This document shows positions 54,240 to 62,719 of a stretch of 64,000 nucleotides of DNA, one piece after another (the first letter of the stretch is position 1; every line of letters starts with the position of its first letter). The DNA is from Trebonia sp963774945 (lineage in GTDB: Bacteria > Actinomycetota > Actinomycetes > Streptosporangiales > Streptosporangiaceae): assembly GCA_963774945.1 (NCBI GenBank), contig CAVZHA010000001.1:248001-312000 (forward strand), read 5' to 3'. Both the position numbers and the translations under genes were made by a program. Under the pieces are notes generated by a model, which worked only from the letters and a program-made list of their open reading frames with translations, was not told where the DNA came from and ran no database searches.

Positions 54240-55100
54240 ATGGCCGATCTCATCGGGAAAGTAGCGCTCGTCACCGGTGCCGCCCGCGGTCAGGGCCGGG
54301 CGCATGCGCTCGCCCTCGCCGCAGCGGGGGCCGACATCATCGCCACCGACATCTGCAAGCCCATCGCCTCGGCCCCGTACGAGCTGGCGACACCGGGCGA
54401 CCTCGCGCAGACCGTGGCCGAGGTCGAGAAGCTGGACCGGCGGGTGGTGAGCATGGAATGCGACATCCGCTCAAGCGCCGCGCTTGACGCCGCCGTCGCG
54501 GCCGGGCTCGACCAGTTCGGCAAGATCGACATCCTGATCGCCAACGCCGGCATCTGGGCGCTGGGACGGCTGTGGGAGCTGACCGACGAGCAGTGGCAGG
54601 AGGTTGTCGACACCAACCTCACCGGCGCCTGGCGCAGCGTCAAGGCGGTCGTGCCGGCCATGATCGAGAACGGCGGCGGCTCGATCGTCCTGACTTCCTC
54701 GGTCAACGGCTTCGAGGCCGGGGCGGGGATGACGCACTACGTCGCCGCCAAGCACGGCGTCCTCGGCCTGATGCGCAACGCCGCCCTCGAGCTCGGGCCC
54801 TACAACATCCGCTGCAACGCCGTCTGCCCCGGCATCGTCGACACGAAGATGAATGACTGGCAGGGCGCCTACGACATGATGGCGGGCGCGCCCGGCGGCA
54901 CCGCCGAGGACCGCCAGCACGCCGCCTACAACTGGTCCGCGCTGGCGGGCCGGGGCCTGCTCAACCCGGCGTCGATCGCCAAGGCGGCCCTGTGGCTGGC
55001 GTCCGACGATGCGGCGGACGTGACCGGCGTCGTGCTGCCGGTCGACGGCGGGCACGCCATCTTGCCCGGCAGCAACCCCGACCCGGTTCGCGGGCTCTGA
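54240..55100 (+). CDS. Mycofactocin-type short-chain dehydrogenase 1
   Basis: A 286-residue SDR with the hallmarks of the mycofactocin-coupled subfamily: KVALVTGAARGQGRAHALALA, an insert ADIIATDICKPIASAPYELATPGDLAQTVAEVEKL after the second strand, and HYVAAKHGVLGLM with the catalytic Tyr and Lys. In this subfamily NAD stays bound and electrons go to the peptide cofactor mycofactocin, and substrates are alcohols. GGGAG lies before the ATG, 8 bp after the fused transporter gene, so it is in the same operon. No mycofactocin biosynthesis genes are in the window. Confidence 0.88.
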   Translation: MADLIGKVALVTGAARGQGRAHALALAAAGADIIATDICKPIASAPYELATPGDLAQTVAEVEKLDRRVVSMECDIRSSAALDAAVAAGLDQFGKIDILIANAGIWALGRLWELTDEQWQEVVDTNLTGAWRSVKAVVPAMIENGGGSIVLTSSVNGFEAGAGMTHYVAAKHGVLGLMRNAALELGPYNIRCNAVCPGIVDTKMNDWQGAYDMMAGAPGGTAEDRQHAAYNWSALAGRGLLNPASIAKAALWLASDDAADVTGVVLPVDGGHAILPGSNPDPVRGL

Positions 55101-55143
55101 GCTGTCCGCCGATGAGCCGGGGCAGCCACCACCAGCAGGCGCC

Positions 55144-56730
55144 ATGCCGCTAGTCCCAACCTGGCGCTCGCCGCGGCCGTTCCGCGAGGCCGACGCGATC
55201 AGCGATCCCACGCCGGAACTAGTGCGGCGCTACGTCGCCGCGGATCCGGGCCGGCCGGTCGTCGCCGACGCCGAGTACCAGATCACGGCCGACGAGCTCA
55301 TCTCCGCCATCGCGGCCCAGCAACGGCGGCTGCGCGCGGCCGGGGTGCGGCGCGGCGACCTGGTCTGCGCTCAGCTGCCGAACTGGTGGGAGTCGGTGGC
55401 GATCGCGCACGCGGTCTGGGGCCTCGGCGCCGTCCTGTGCCCGGTCCCGATGAACCACCGGACGGCCGAGATAGCGGCCATCCTGACCGCGGCGCCGCCT
55501 GCGGCCTACCTGGCGCCAGCGCGGTACCGCAGCACCGAGTACGAGCCGCTCGTCGCCGAGGGCATGCGGCGGGCCGGCGTGCAGGTGCCCTGGCTGGCCA
55601 TCGGCCGCGGGCCGTTCGCGGCCAGCCAGCCGGCCGACGGCGGCGACGCCGGCGACGCGGAGCTGTCGGGGGACCTCGACGCCGTCTGCATGCTGATGTT
55701 CACCTCCGGCACGACCGGCCGGCCGAAGGGGGTCCTGCACAGTCACCGCAGCCTGCTGGCCGAGGCGCGCAGCATCAGCGACCTGTTCAAGCTGGATGCC
55801 GACCGGGTGTACATGCCGTCGCCGATCGGGCACATCACCGGCCTGGTCTACGGCGTGCTGATGCCGCTGCTGATGGACGGCAGCGTCGTGCTGCAGGCGG
55901 AGTGGGATCCCGAGGTGGGCCTGCGGCTGATCGAAGAGCACGGCTGCACGTTCTCGGTCGGCGCGACCCCGTTCCTGCGCGGTCTCACCGACAGCTACCG
56001 GCGGGTCGGGCGCGAGTCCGGCCTGGCCGCGTTCGTCTGCGGCGGCGCGGACGTCCCGGCGTCGCTGGTCCGGGAGGGCCAGCGCGCACTCGGGGCCGTC
56101 GTCGTGCGGGCTTACGGGCTCACCGAGATGCCGACGGTCACCTGCGGCGGTCCCGCCGATCCGCCGGCGGTGCAGGCAGAGACCGATGGCCGGCTGACCG
56201 GCACGTCGCGGGCACGGCTGGCCCGCGAGGCCGACGGCGTGGGCGAGCTTGAGGTCTGCGGGCCGGAGCTGTGCCTCGGCTACCTCGACCCGGCCGACAC
56301 CGCCGCCGCGTTCACGGCCGACGGCTGGTTCCGCACCGGAGACCTGGCCCGGCTCGGCCCGGGCGGGACGGTCACGATCGCCGGCCGGGCGAAGGACATC
56401 ATCGTGCGCGGCGGCGAGAACATCAGCGTCAAGGAAGTCGAGGACTATTTGATCGATCATCCGCAGATCACGGATGTCGCGATCGTCGGCGTACCCGACC
56501 CGGTGCTGGGCGAGCGCGCCTGCGCGTTCATCATCGCGCCCGACGCCGCGCCGTCCCTGGCTGACATCACCGCCTTCCTGATCTCCCGCGACATTTCCCG
56601 CCACAAGATCCCCGAGCGCCTCATCGTGGCCTCCGAACTGCCCCGCACGCCGAGCGGGAAGATCCAGAAGTTCGTGCTCCGCGACCGGGCGGTGGCTGCC
56701 CTGGCCAGCGGGCAGGGCGAGCGCCGGTGA
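55144..56730 (+). CDS. AMP-dependent acyl-CoA ligase
   Basis: A 528-residue ANL-superfamily enzyme: MLMFTSGTTGRPKGVLHSHR (AMP motif), AYGLTEMPTV, GWFRTGDLARLGPGG, and the C-terminal lysine in LPRTPSGKIQKFVLRD. It activates a carboxylic acid to its CoA thioester. The ribosome site is weak. The stop overlaps the start of the E1 fusion gene. In this context it probably activates the acid formed by stepwise oxidation of the imported compound. Confidence 0.9.
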   Translation: MPLVPTWRSPRPFREADAISDPTPELVRRYVAADPGRPVVADAEYQITADELISAIAAQQRRLRAAGVRRGDLVCAQLPNWWESVAIAHAVWGLGAVLCPVPMNHRTAEIAAILTAAPPAAYLAPARYRSTEYEPLVAEGMRRAGVQVPWLAIGRGPFAASQPADGGDAGDAELSGDLDAVCMLMFTSGTTGRPKGVLHSHRSLLAEARSISDLFKLDADRVYMPSPIGHITGLVYGVLMPLLMDGSVVLQAEWDPEVGLRLIEEHGCTFSVGATPFLRGLTDSYRRVGRESGLAAFVCGGADVPASLVREGQRALGAVVVRAYGLTEMPTVTCGGPADPPAVQAETDGRLTGTSRARLAREADGVGELEVCGPELCLGYLDPADTAAAFTADGWFRTGDLARLGPGGTVTIAGRAKDIIVRGGENISVKEVEDYLIDHPQITDVAIVGVPDPVLGERACAFIIAPDAAPSLADITAFLISRDISRHKIPERLIVASELPRTPSGKIQKFVLRDRAVAALASGQGERR

Positions 56731-58730
56731 ACGCCGACCTGCTGCTGGCGGCGTACGCCAAGATGACCCTGATCCGCCAGCTTGAGGACCGCGTCGCCGT
56801 GCTGTACCGGGACGGCGACGTGCCCGGCTTCGTGCACACCTCGGTCGGTCAGGAAGCGGTGGCGGTGGGCGCGCTGCTGCACGCGCGGCCGGATGACGTC
56901 ATCACCTCGACGCACCGCGGCCACGGTCATGTGCTGGCCAAGGGCCTGTCACCGCGGCGGATGCTGGCTGAGCTCATGGGCCGCGAGACCGGCGCCTGCC
57001 ACGGCCGCGGCGGCTCGATGCACGTGGCGGACCCCGCCATCGGCATCTTCGGCGCCAACGGCATCGTGGGGGCCGGCCTGCCGATCGCCGTGGGGGCGGC
57101 GCATGCGCTCCGGCGGCGCGGGGCCGGGCAGGCCGCGATCGCCTTTTTCGGTGACGGGGCCATCGCGGCGGGCGCGTTCCACGAGGCCGTCAACCTGGCG
57201 GCGCTGTGGCGGCTGCCGGTCGCGTTCGTGTGCGAGAACAACGGCTTCTCGGAGTTCTCCCGGGCCAGCGATCAGCATCCGGTGCCGGTGGAGAGCCGGG
57301 CCGCGGGCTACGGGATCCCGTTCCGGCGCGCGGCCGGGAACGACGTGGGCGACGTCGCCGATGTGATGGAAGCCGTGCTGGCCGAGATCCGGGCCGGCCG
57401 CGGACCTTATCTGGTCGAGGCGGTGACCGTGCGGGTGCGGGGCCATTACGAGGGCGACCCGCAGCGCTACCGGGACCCTTCCGAGGTCGCTGATGCCAAG
57501 CTCGAGGATCCGCTGATCATCGCCCGGAGGCGGCTGGCCGACTTCGGCGTCGACCCAGCCCGGGCGGACGAGCTCGACCGCGAGGCGGCCGAGGAGCTGG
57601 CGGACGCCGAGCGGTTCGCCCGTGCGTCGTCGGCCCCCGATCCCGCGACCTTGCTCGACTTCGTCATCAAGCCGCGCCTGCGGCCGGCTGCGGCTACGCC
57701 GCGAAGCTCACCGGGAGCAGGCGGCGCCCCCTCCCCGGGCGCCTGCCCGATCGTGCCCGCGCCGCCGCTGTCGGTGGCGAGAATCATCCGCCAGGCCCTG
57801 CAGGACGCCATGGCCGATGACGACCGGGTCTTCCTGGCCGGCATCGACGTGGGCGGCGGCAACGTGTTCGGGCTCACCCGCGGCCTCAAGGACCGGTGGC
57901 CCGAGCGGGTGCTGGACACGCCCATCTCGGAGACGGCGATCATGGGGCTGGCGGTGGGGTCGGCGATGGCCGGCCTACGGCCGGTCGTCGAGCTCATGTA
58001 CCTGGACTTCCTCGGCGTGTGCCTGGATCAGATACTCAATCAGGCGGCCAAGCTCCGATTCATGACCGGCGGAGCGGTCACGCTGCCCCTCGTCATCAGG
58101 ACCCAGTTCGGATCCGGGCGATCCTCAGGCAGCCAGCATTCGCAGAGCCTGGAGGCGCTGCTGGCCCACATTCCCGGCCTGACGGTGGCGATGCCTTGTG
58201 ATGGCGCGGACTATTACGGCTTGCTGCGGACGGCCATCGAAGATGACAATCCCGTCGTCTTCATCGAGAACAGGCTGCTCTACGACGGGAAGACCTCCCC
58301 GCCGCCCGCCACCCACCGGGTGCCGTTCGGGCAGGCCCGCATCGTCCGGCCGGGCGCGGACCTGACCATCGTGTCCTGGTCGAGAATGGTGCAGCAGTCG
58401 CTGAAGGCGGCAGACGAACTCGCCGCTGACGGAATTGCCGCCGAAGTCATAGATCTTCGTACTATTGTGCCGCTTGACCACCAGTGCATTCTGAGCTCCC
58501 TCAGCCGGACTAACCGCCTAGTCATTGCGCAGGACGCCGTTAACGATTTCGGGGTCGGAGCGGAGATTGCCGCCCTCGCCGTCGGGGAGGGATTCTGGTC
58601 ACTGGACGCGCCGGTCGCCCGGGTGGGCGCGCCAAGATCGCCGGCGCCCTATGCGCCGAGCCTCGAGCAGGCGTGGCTCCCGAGTGCGGCCGGCATCGTT
58701 AAGGCCGCGCGCGATGTGCTCGGCAGCTGA
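56727..58730 (+). CDS. Fused E1 alpha/beta thiamine-diphosphate 2-oxoacid (acetoin-type) dehydrogenase
   Basis: A 667-residue fusion. The alpha half covers about residues 1-320, with the diphosphate-binding AIAFFGDGAIAAGAFHEAVNLAAL and CENNGFSEFS. A Pro/Ser-rich linker of about 30 residues follows. The beta half starts LSVARIIRQALQDAMADDDRVFLAGIDVGGG and includes VVELMYLDFLGVCLDQILNQAAKLRFMTGG. The order matches acetoin and branched-chain E1. It starts at a GTG overlapping the ligase stop (GTGA). No lipoyl E2 or E3 gene is present in the window, so electrons and acyl group must go elsewhere or to remote partners. Confidence 0.88.
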   Translation: MNADLLLAAYAKMTLIRQLEDRVAVLYRDGDVPGFVHTSVGQEAVAVGALLHARPDDVITSTHRGHGHVLAKGLSPRRMLAELMGRETGACHGRGGSMHVADPAIGIFGANGIVGAGLPIAVGAAHALRRRGAGQAAIAFFGDGAIAAGAFHEAVNLAALWRLPVAFVCENNGFSEFSRASDQHPVPVESRAAGYGIPFRRAAGNDVGDVADVMEAVLAEIRAGRGPYLVEAVTVRVRGHYEGDPQRYRDPSEVADAKLEDPLIIARRRLADFGVDPARADELDREAAEELADAERFARASSAPDPATLLDFVIKPRLRPAAATPRSSPGAGGAPSPGACPIVPAPPLSVARIIRQALQDAMADDDRVFLAGIDVGGGNVFGLTRGLKDRWPERVLDTPISETAIMGLAVGSAMAGLRPVVELMYLDFLGVCLDQILNQAAKLRFMTGGAVTLPLVIRTQFGSGRSSGSQHSQSLEALLAHIPGLTVAMPCDGADYYGLLRTAIEDDNPVVFIENRLLYDGKTSPPPATHRVPFGQARIVRPGADLTIVSWSRMVQQSLKAADELAADGIAAEVIDLRTIVPLDHQCILSSLSRTNRLVIAQDAVNDFGVGAEIAALAVGEGFWSLDAPVARVGAPRSPAPYAPSLEQAWLPSAAGIVKAARDVLGS

Positions 58731-58788
58731 AAGCAAGTCTTTACACCAGGCCATACGATCGCTACTAAACGCAGGTAAGGGACACTTA

Positions 58789-59520
58789 GTGACACAGGAT
58801 GGGAACGCAGACGGCGCGGCCGAGCCAATCGTCGGCATCGGCCAGCAGCTGCGTGAGGCACGGCTGGCCGTGGGCGTGTCGGTGCGCGAACTGGCCCGCC
58901 GGGTCGACGTCTCGGCCAGCTTCATCTCCCAGCTCGAGCTCGGCAAGACCATGCCGTCGGTCGGTACTTTGTACTCCATCGCCTCCGAGCTCGGCGTTTC
59001 GCTGGATACCCTCATGCGCACCGCTCAGCCGGGCGCAGCGGAGCAGAGCGAGCCCGAGCCTGTTGCCGCCGCGGCGGTCGATGCCCAGGTCGTCGGGAGA
59101 CGCGCCTCGCAGATCAGTCCCTTTCAGGCTGCCCCGGTGCCACGGAATTTCGGCCCCCGGGCGGTGGATGACTGCCCCGTCCAGCGGGCCGACGGCCGCC
59201 AGGAACTGCATATCGGCGACGCGATCTGGGGCAGGCTGACCGCGGATCACGACCGCGCGAACGACTTCCTGCATGTGGTCTACAAACCCGGCGGCGAGTC
59301 GTGCCCGCCCCACCACATGATTCACCACCGCGGTTTCGAGTACGGGTACATCATTACCGGTCAGCTCCATGTCCAGGTTGGATTCGCCCACTACGACATG
59401 AATCCCGGTGACTCCATCAGCTTTGACTCGGCGACGCCGCACCGGCTGTCAAATCCGTTTGACCAGGAATCGGCGTCGATCTGGGTAGTCGTGGGCCGGG
59501 GCGAGACCCCCGTTCTCTAG
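58789..59520 (+). CDS. XRE-family regulator with C-terminal cupin
   Basis: A 243-residue regulator. The HTH lies at about residues 20-75 (GQQLREARLAVGVSVRELARRVDVSASFISQLELGKTMPSVGTLYSIASELGVS) and a cupin at the C-terminus (PPHHMIHHRGFEYGYIITGQLHVQ, then NPGDSISFDSATPHRLSNP), which would bind the effector. The GTG at 58789 begins the helix-turn-helix protein directly; the frame upstream overlaps the E1 gene. It is the only regulator inside the 42-61 kb cluster, so it is the candidate to act at the two duplicated promoters. Confidence 0.87.
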   Translation: MTQDGNADGAAEPIVGIGQQLREARLAVGVSVRELARRVDVSASFISQLELGKTMPSVGTLYSIASELGVSLDTLMRTAQPGAAEQSEPEPVAAAAVDAQVVGRRASQISPFQAAPVPRNFGPRAVDDCPVQRADGRQELHIGDAIWGRLTADHDRANDFLHVVYKPGGESCPPHHMIHHRGFEYGYIITGQLHVQVGFAHYDMNPGDSISFDSATPHRLSNPFDQESASIWVVVGRGETPVL

Positions 59521-59536
59521 GCGAAGGAGCACGAGA

Positions 59537-60367
59537 ATGCCAGTACTCGCAGGAAAGGTCGCGCTGATCACCGGCGCGGCCCGAGGCCAGGGCCGCAGCC
59601 ACGCCGTCCGGCTCGCGGCCGAAGGCGCCGACATCATCGCCATCGATATCTGCGCGCAGATCGAGTCCGTTCCGTACCCGCTCGCCCGCCCGGCCGACCT
59701 GGAGCAGACGGCCGCCGAGGTCCGTGCGCTCGGCGGCAGGATCGTGACCGCCCACGCGGACGTGCGCAGCCAGGCCGAGCTGCGGGCAGCTGTCGACGCC
59801 GCCGTCGGCCAGCTGGGCCGGCTCGACATCGTATGCGCGAACGCCGGCATCCACAGCTCCGCGCCGGCTCATGAGCTGCCCGAGCAAGCCTGGCGGGATC
59901 TCATCGACGTCAACCTCACCGGCGTGTGGCTGACCTGCAAAGTGGCGGTGCCGCACATCATCGCCGGAGGCCGGGGCGGGGTAGTGATCGTGACCGCCTC
60001 GGTGGCCGGCCACAAGCCGTACGCCACCATCTCGCACTACGTGGCGGCCAAGCACGGCCTGATCGGCCTGACCAAAACCCTGGCCCAGGAACTGGCCCCG
60101 CACGGCATCCGGGTCAACGCGATCAGCCCGACCCAGGTCGACACCGACATGATCCAGAACGACATGATCTACCGGCTGTTCGTGCCGGACGCCGAGCGCC
60201 CCACGCGCGAGCAGTTCGCCGAGGCCTCGCAGGCAACGAACCTGCTGCCGGTGCCGTGGGTGGCGCCGAGCGACGTCAGTGACGCGGTGGCGTTCCTGGC
60301 CGGCGATGGCGCCCGGTTCATCACCGGGGTTTCCCTTCCAGTCGACGCGGGAGTCCTGGCGAAATGA
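59537..60367 (+). CDS. Mycofactocin-type short-chain dehydrogenase 2
   Basis: A 276-residue SDR: KVALITGAARGQGRSHAVRLAAEGADIIAIDIC, then the insert with VPYPLARPADLEQTAAEVRAL, and Y-VAA-K (HYVAAKHGLIGLTKTLAQEL). The long C-terminal segment (DMIQNDMIYRLFVPDAERPTREQFAEAS) is a family feature. AAGGAG precedes the ATG. It is followed without gap by the third such enzyme (ATGA overlap). Confidence 0.9.
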   Translation: MPVLAGKVALITGAARGQGRSHAVRLAAEGADIIAIDICAQIESVPYPLARPADLEQTAAEVRALGGRIVTAHADVRSQAELRAAVDAAVGQLGRLDIVCANAGIHSSAPAHELPEQAWRDLIDVNLTGVWLTCKVAVPHIIAGGRGGVVIVTASVAGHKPYATISHYVAAKHGLIGLTKTLAQELAPHGIRVNAISPTQVDTDMIQNDMIYRLFVPDAERPTREQFAEASQATNLLPVPWVAPSDVSDAVAFLAGDGARFITGVSLPVDAGVLAK

Positions 60368-61245
60368 GCACCAGCGTGGCGAGCGACAGCCCTGCGAGCG
60401 CCAGCCCGTCCGGGGCCGGCCGCCTCGCAGGGAAGGTCGCGTTCATCACCGGCGCCGCCCGGGGCCAGGGGCGCAGCCACGCTCTCCGGCTCGCCCGCGA
60501 GGGCGCTGACATCATCGCGATCGACCTGTGCGGCCCGCTGTCCACGGTCGGGTACCCCTTGAGCACGCCAGAAGACCTGGCCATGACGGTCGATCTGGTC
60601 GAGGAACTGGACCGCCGCATCGTCGCCGCCCGGGCTGACGTCAGAGACCTCGCCAGCCTGGAGCAGGCACTGGCGGTCGGCGTGGCCGAACTCGGCCGCC
60701 TGGACATCGTCTGCGCCAACGCCGGAATCCTGTCCAGCGGCTCGCTAGCCGATCTCACCGAGGAGGCCTGGCGCGAGATGATCGACATCAACCTCAGCGG
60801 CGTCTGGCGCACCTGCCGGGCGGCCATCCCGCACCTCATCGCCGGCGGTCGCGGCGGTTCCATCGTCCTGACCAGCTCAGTCGCGGGGCTCAAGTCCTAT
60901 CCGAACATCGCCCACTACGTATCGGCCAAGCACGGCGTCACCGGTCTCATGCGCACGCTGGCGGTCGAGCTGGCCCCGCACCGGATCCGGGTCAACAGCG
61001 TGCACCCCACCCAGGTCGACACCGACATGATCCAGAACGACGTCATGTACCGGCTGTTCTGCCCGGACTCGGAGAACCCGACCAAGGAGGAGTTCGCGGC
61101 CGCCTCCCGCGCCACCGGCCTGCTCCCGGTGGACTGGGTAGAGGCGATCGACGTCAGCAACGCGGTGCTGTTCCTCGCCTCAGAAGACGCCCGGTACATC
61201 ACGGGCACTGCCCTGGCCATCGACGCGGGCGCTCTGATGATCTGA
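60364..61245 (+). CDS. Mycofactocin-type short-chain dehydrogenase 3
   Basis: A 293-residue SDR with the same hallmarks: KVAFITGAARGQGRSHALRLAREGADIIAIDLC, YPLSTPEDLAMTVDLVEEL, HYVSAKHGVTGLMRTLAVEL and DMIQNDVMYRLFCPDSENPTKEEF. It has an extra Ser/Ala-rich N-terminus of about 18 residues. It overlaps the previous gene by four bases. The two neighbours probably oxidise successive or alternative alcohols. Confidence 0.9.
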   Translation: MSTSVASDSPASASPSGAGRLAGKVAFITGAARGQGRSHALRLAREGADIIAIDLCGPLSTVGYPLSTPEDLAMTVDLVEELDRRIVAARADVRDLASLEQALAVGVAELGRLDIVCANAGILSSGSLADLTEEAWREMIDINLSGVWRTCRAAIPHLIAGGRGGSIVLTSSVAGLKSYPNIAHYVSAKHGVTGLMRTLAVELAPHRIRVNSVHPTQVDTDMIQNDVMYRLFCPDSENPTKEEFAAASRATGLLPVDWVEAIDVSNAVLFLASEDARYITGTALAIDAGALMI

Positions 61246-61372
61246 GCGCTGGTCAGACCCTATGAACTTTGGATTCGATCGCGACTTCAGTCGTCGCACC
61301 ACAGTGCAGGAGCAATGGAGGAGCCAGCAGCGCCCGGGTCCGTTCGAACGACTGATTTTGATCCTTCGTCCT

Positions 61373-61942
61373 TTAGCCGCCGACTGCGGCCAGGGTGTCG
61401 TCGCCGATGGCGGCCCTGACCTGCAGCCGGGCCTGGTGCAGGCGGCTCTTGAACGCGGCCGGGGTGACGCCGGCGATCTCGGCCGCCTCCTGAGTGGAGA
61501 ACCCCTCGACGTCGCGGAGCACGATCGCGGTCCGCAGCGGCGGCGGCAGCATGGCCAGGGCCTCGGCCAGGGCCCGGCGGAGCTCGTTGTTCTCGGCCTG
61601 CCGGGCCGGGTCGTCGGTGCGCGGGGTCGGCCGGTCGAGCTCGTTCGGGCCGATCGAAACGCTGGCCGGGCGGCGGGCCCGCCGCTCGAGGGCGCGGTTG
61701 GCCTCGTTGACCGCGATCCGGTACAGCCAGGTGAAGTAGCTGGACCGGCCCTGGAACTTGGGGATGCCCTGCCAGGCGCGGAGCATGACCTCCTGGGCCG
61801 CCTCGCCTGCCTCTTCCGGGTCGCCGAGCAGGCGCAGCAGCAGCATGAAGAGGCGGTCGGCGTACGCGCCGGACAGCTGCTCGAAGGCGTCGATGTCCCC
61901 GGCCTTGGCCCGGGCCAGGAGGCTCGCCTCGGTGTCGGTCAC
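61373..61942 (-). CDS. ECF sigma factor
   Basis: A 189-residue group 4 sigma factor. Region 2 is ALLARAKAGDIDAFEQLSGAYADRLFMLLLRLLGD and EEAGEAAQEVMLRAWQGIPKFQGRSSYFTWLYRIAVN; region 4 is LPPPLRTAIVLRDVEGFSTQEAAEIAGVTPAAFKSRLHQARLQVR. The anti-sigma gene is directly upstream with a 10-bp gap, which reverses the common sigma-then-anti-sigma order. It may direct msrB and a thiol-oxidative stress response. Confidence 0.9.
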   Translation of the reverse strand: MTDTEASLLARAKAGDIDAFEQLSGAYADRLFMLLLRLLGDPEEAGEAAQEVMLRAWQGIPKFQGRSSYFTWLYRIAVNEANRALERRARRPASVSIGPNELDRPTPRTDDPARQAENNELRRALAEALAMLPPPLRTAIVLRDVEGFSTQEAAEIAGVTPAAFKSRLHQARLQVRAAIGDDTLAAVGG

Positions 61943-61952
61943 CTCGGTTTTG

Positions 61953-62216
61953 TCACGCTGTCTGCGGTGCGGGCGGGCCGGCGGGCCCGGCCGGGCGGAT
62001 CCGGTCGAAGATCGCGCCCGGCGCCCGGACCGGGGCCAGCCCGTCGAGCCCCCGGGCGAGGTGCAGCAGCGCGCGCATGGCGAGCAGGCCGCGCCCGCAC
62101 TCCGCGCAGTCCCGCGCGTGGCGGTCCAGGCGGCTGCGGGCGCGGGGGCTCAGATCCCCCTCGACGTAGTGCGAGAGATGACGCTGCGACCACTGGTGGT
62201 CAGCGGCGAAGCCCAT
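61953..62216 (-). CDS. Zinc-binding anti-sigma factor (ZAS/RsrA-like)
   Basis: An 87-residue soluble protein with H33-ARD-C37-AE-C40, the HxxxCxxC motif of zinc anti-sigma factors such as RsrA, in the frame LSHYVEGDLSPRARSRLDRHARDC. There is no transmembrane segment. The ATG at 62216 has GAGAGGAGA upstream (a GTG at 62219 also exists). In RsrA-like proteins, oxidation of these cysteines releases the sigma factor; the same is likely here. Confidence 0.85.
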   Translation of the reverse strand: MGFAADHQWSQRHLSHYVEGDLSPRARSRLDRHARDCAECGRGLLAMRALLHLARGLDGLAPVRAPGAIFDRIRPAGPAGPPAPQTA

Positions 62217-62248
62217 CACGTCTCCTCTCGCGCGGCGTCGTCCTGCTC

Positions 62249-62677
62249 TTAGTTTGCCGCAGGCTCGAACGCCAGCGAGCAGGAGTTGATGCAGTACCGG
62301 TCGCCGGTCGGGGTCGGGCCGTCGTCGAACACGTGGCCGAGGTGACCGCCACAGCGGCGGCAGACGACCTCGGTCCTGCGCATGAACAGGCTGTTGTCCT
62401 CGCGCAACTCGACCGCCTGGGCGACGGCGGGCTCGGAGAAACTCGGCCAGCCGGTGCCGGAGTCGAACTTGGCGTCCGACCGGAACAGCTCGTTGCCGCA
62501 GCCCGCGCAGCGGTAGAAACCGTCGGCGTGGTTGTGGACGTACTCACCGGTGAACGGGCGCTCGGTGTGGGCCTCGCGCAGCACGCTGTACTGCATCGGC
62601 GAGAGCTCCTGGCGCCACTGCTCGGCCGGCTTGCTGACCTCGCGGGCGACGGGCTCGGTGGGGTGGGACTTGCGCAT
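62249..62677 (-). CDS. msrB: Peptide-methionine (R)-S-oxide reductase
   Basis: A 142-residue MsrB. The zinc pairs are C57-AG-C60 and C106-RR-C109, with the catalytic Cys129 in DRYCINSCSLAF and the substrate region KFDSGTGWPSF. The ATG at 62677 follows GGAAGGA; an earlier frame start at 62704 is not needed. It repairs oxidised methionine. It is upstream of the anti-sigma/sigma pair on the same strand, fitting a redox-stress operon. Confidence 0.93.
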   Translation of the reverse strand: MRKSHPTEPVAREVSKPAEQWRQELSPMQYSVLREAHTERPFTGEYVHNHADGFYRCAGCGNELFRSDAKFDSGTGWPSFSEPAVAQAVELREDNSLFMRRTEVVCRRCGGHLGHVFDDGPTPTGDRYCINSCSLAFEPAAN

Positions 62678-62719
62678 CGTGGGTTCCTTCCATTCGTCCA
62701 ACACCCAGTTAGACCCGCG

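Noticed and set aside
61246..61372. Small gene between the last SDR and the sigma factor
   Set aside because: No start with a ribosome site and no coding bias in the 127-bp gap between convergent genes.
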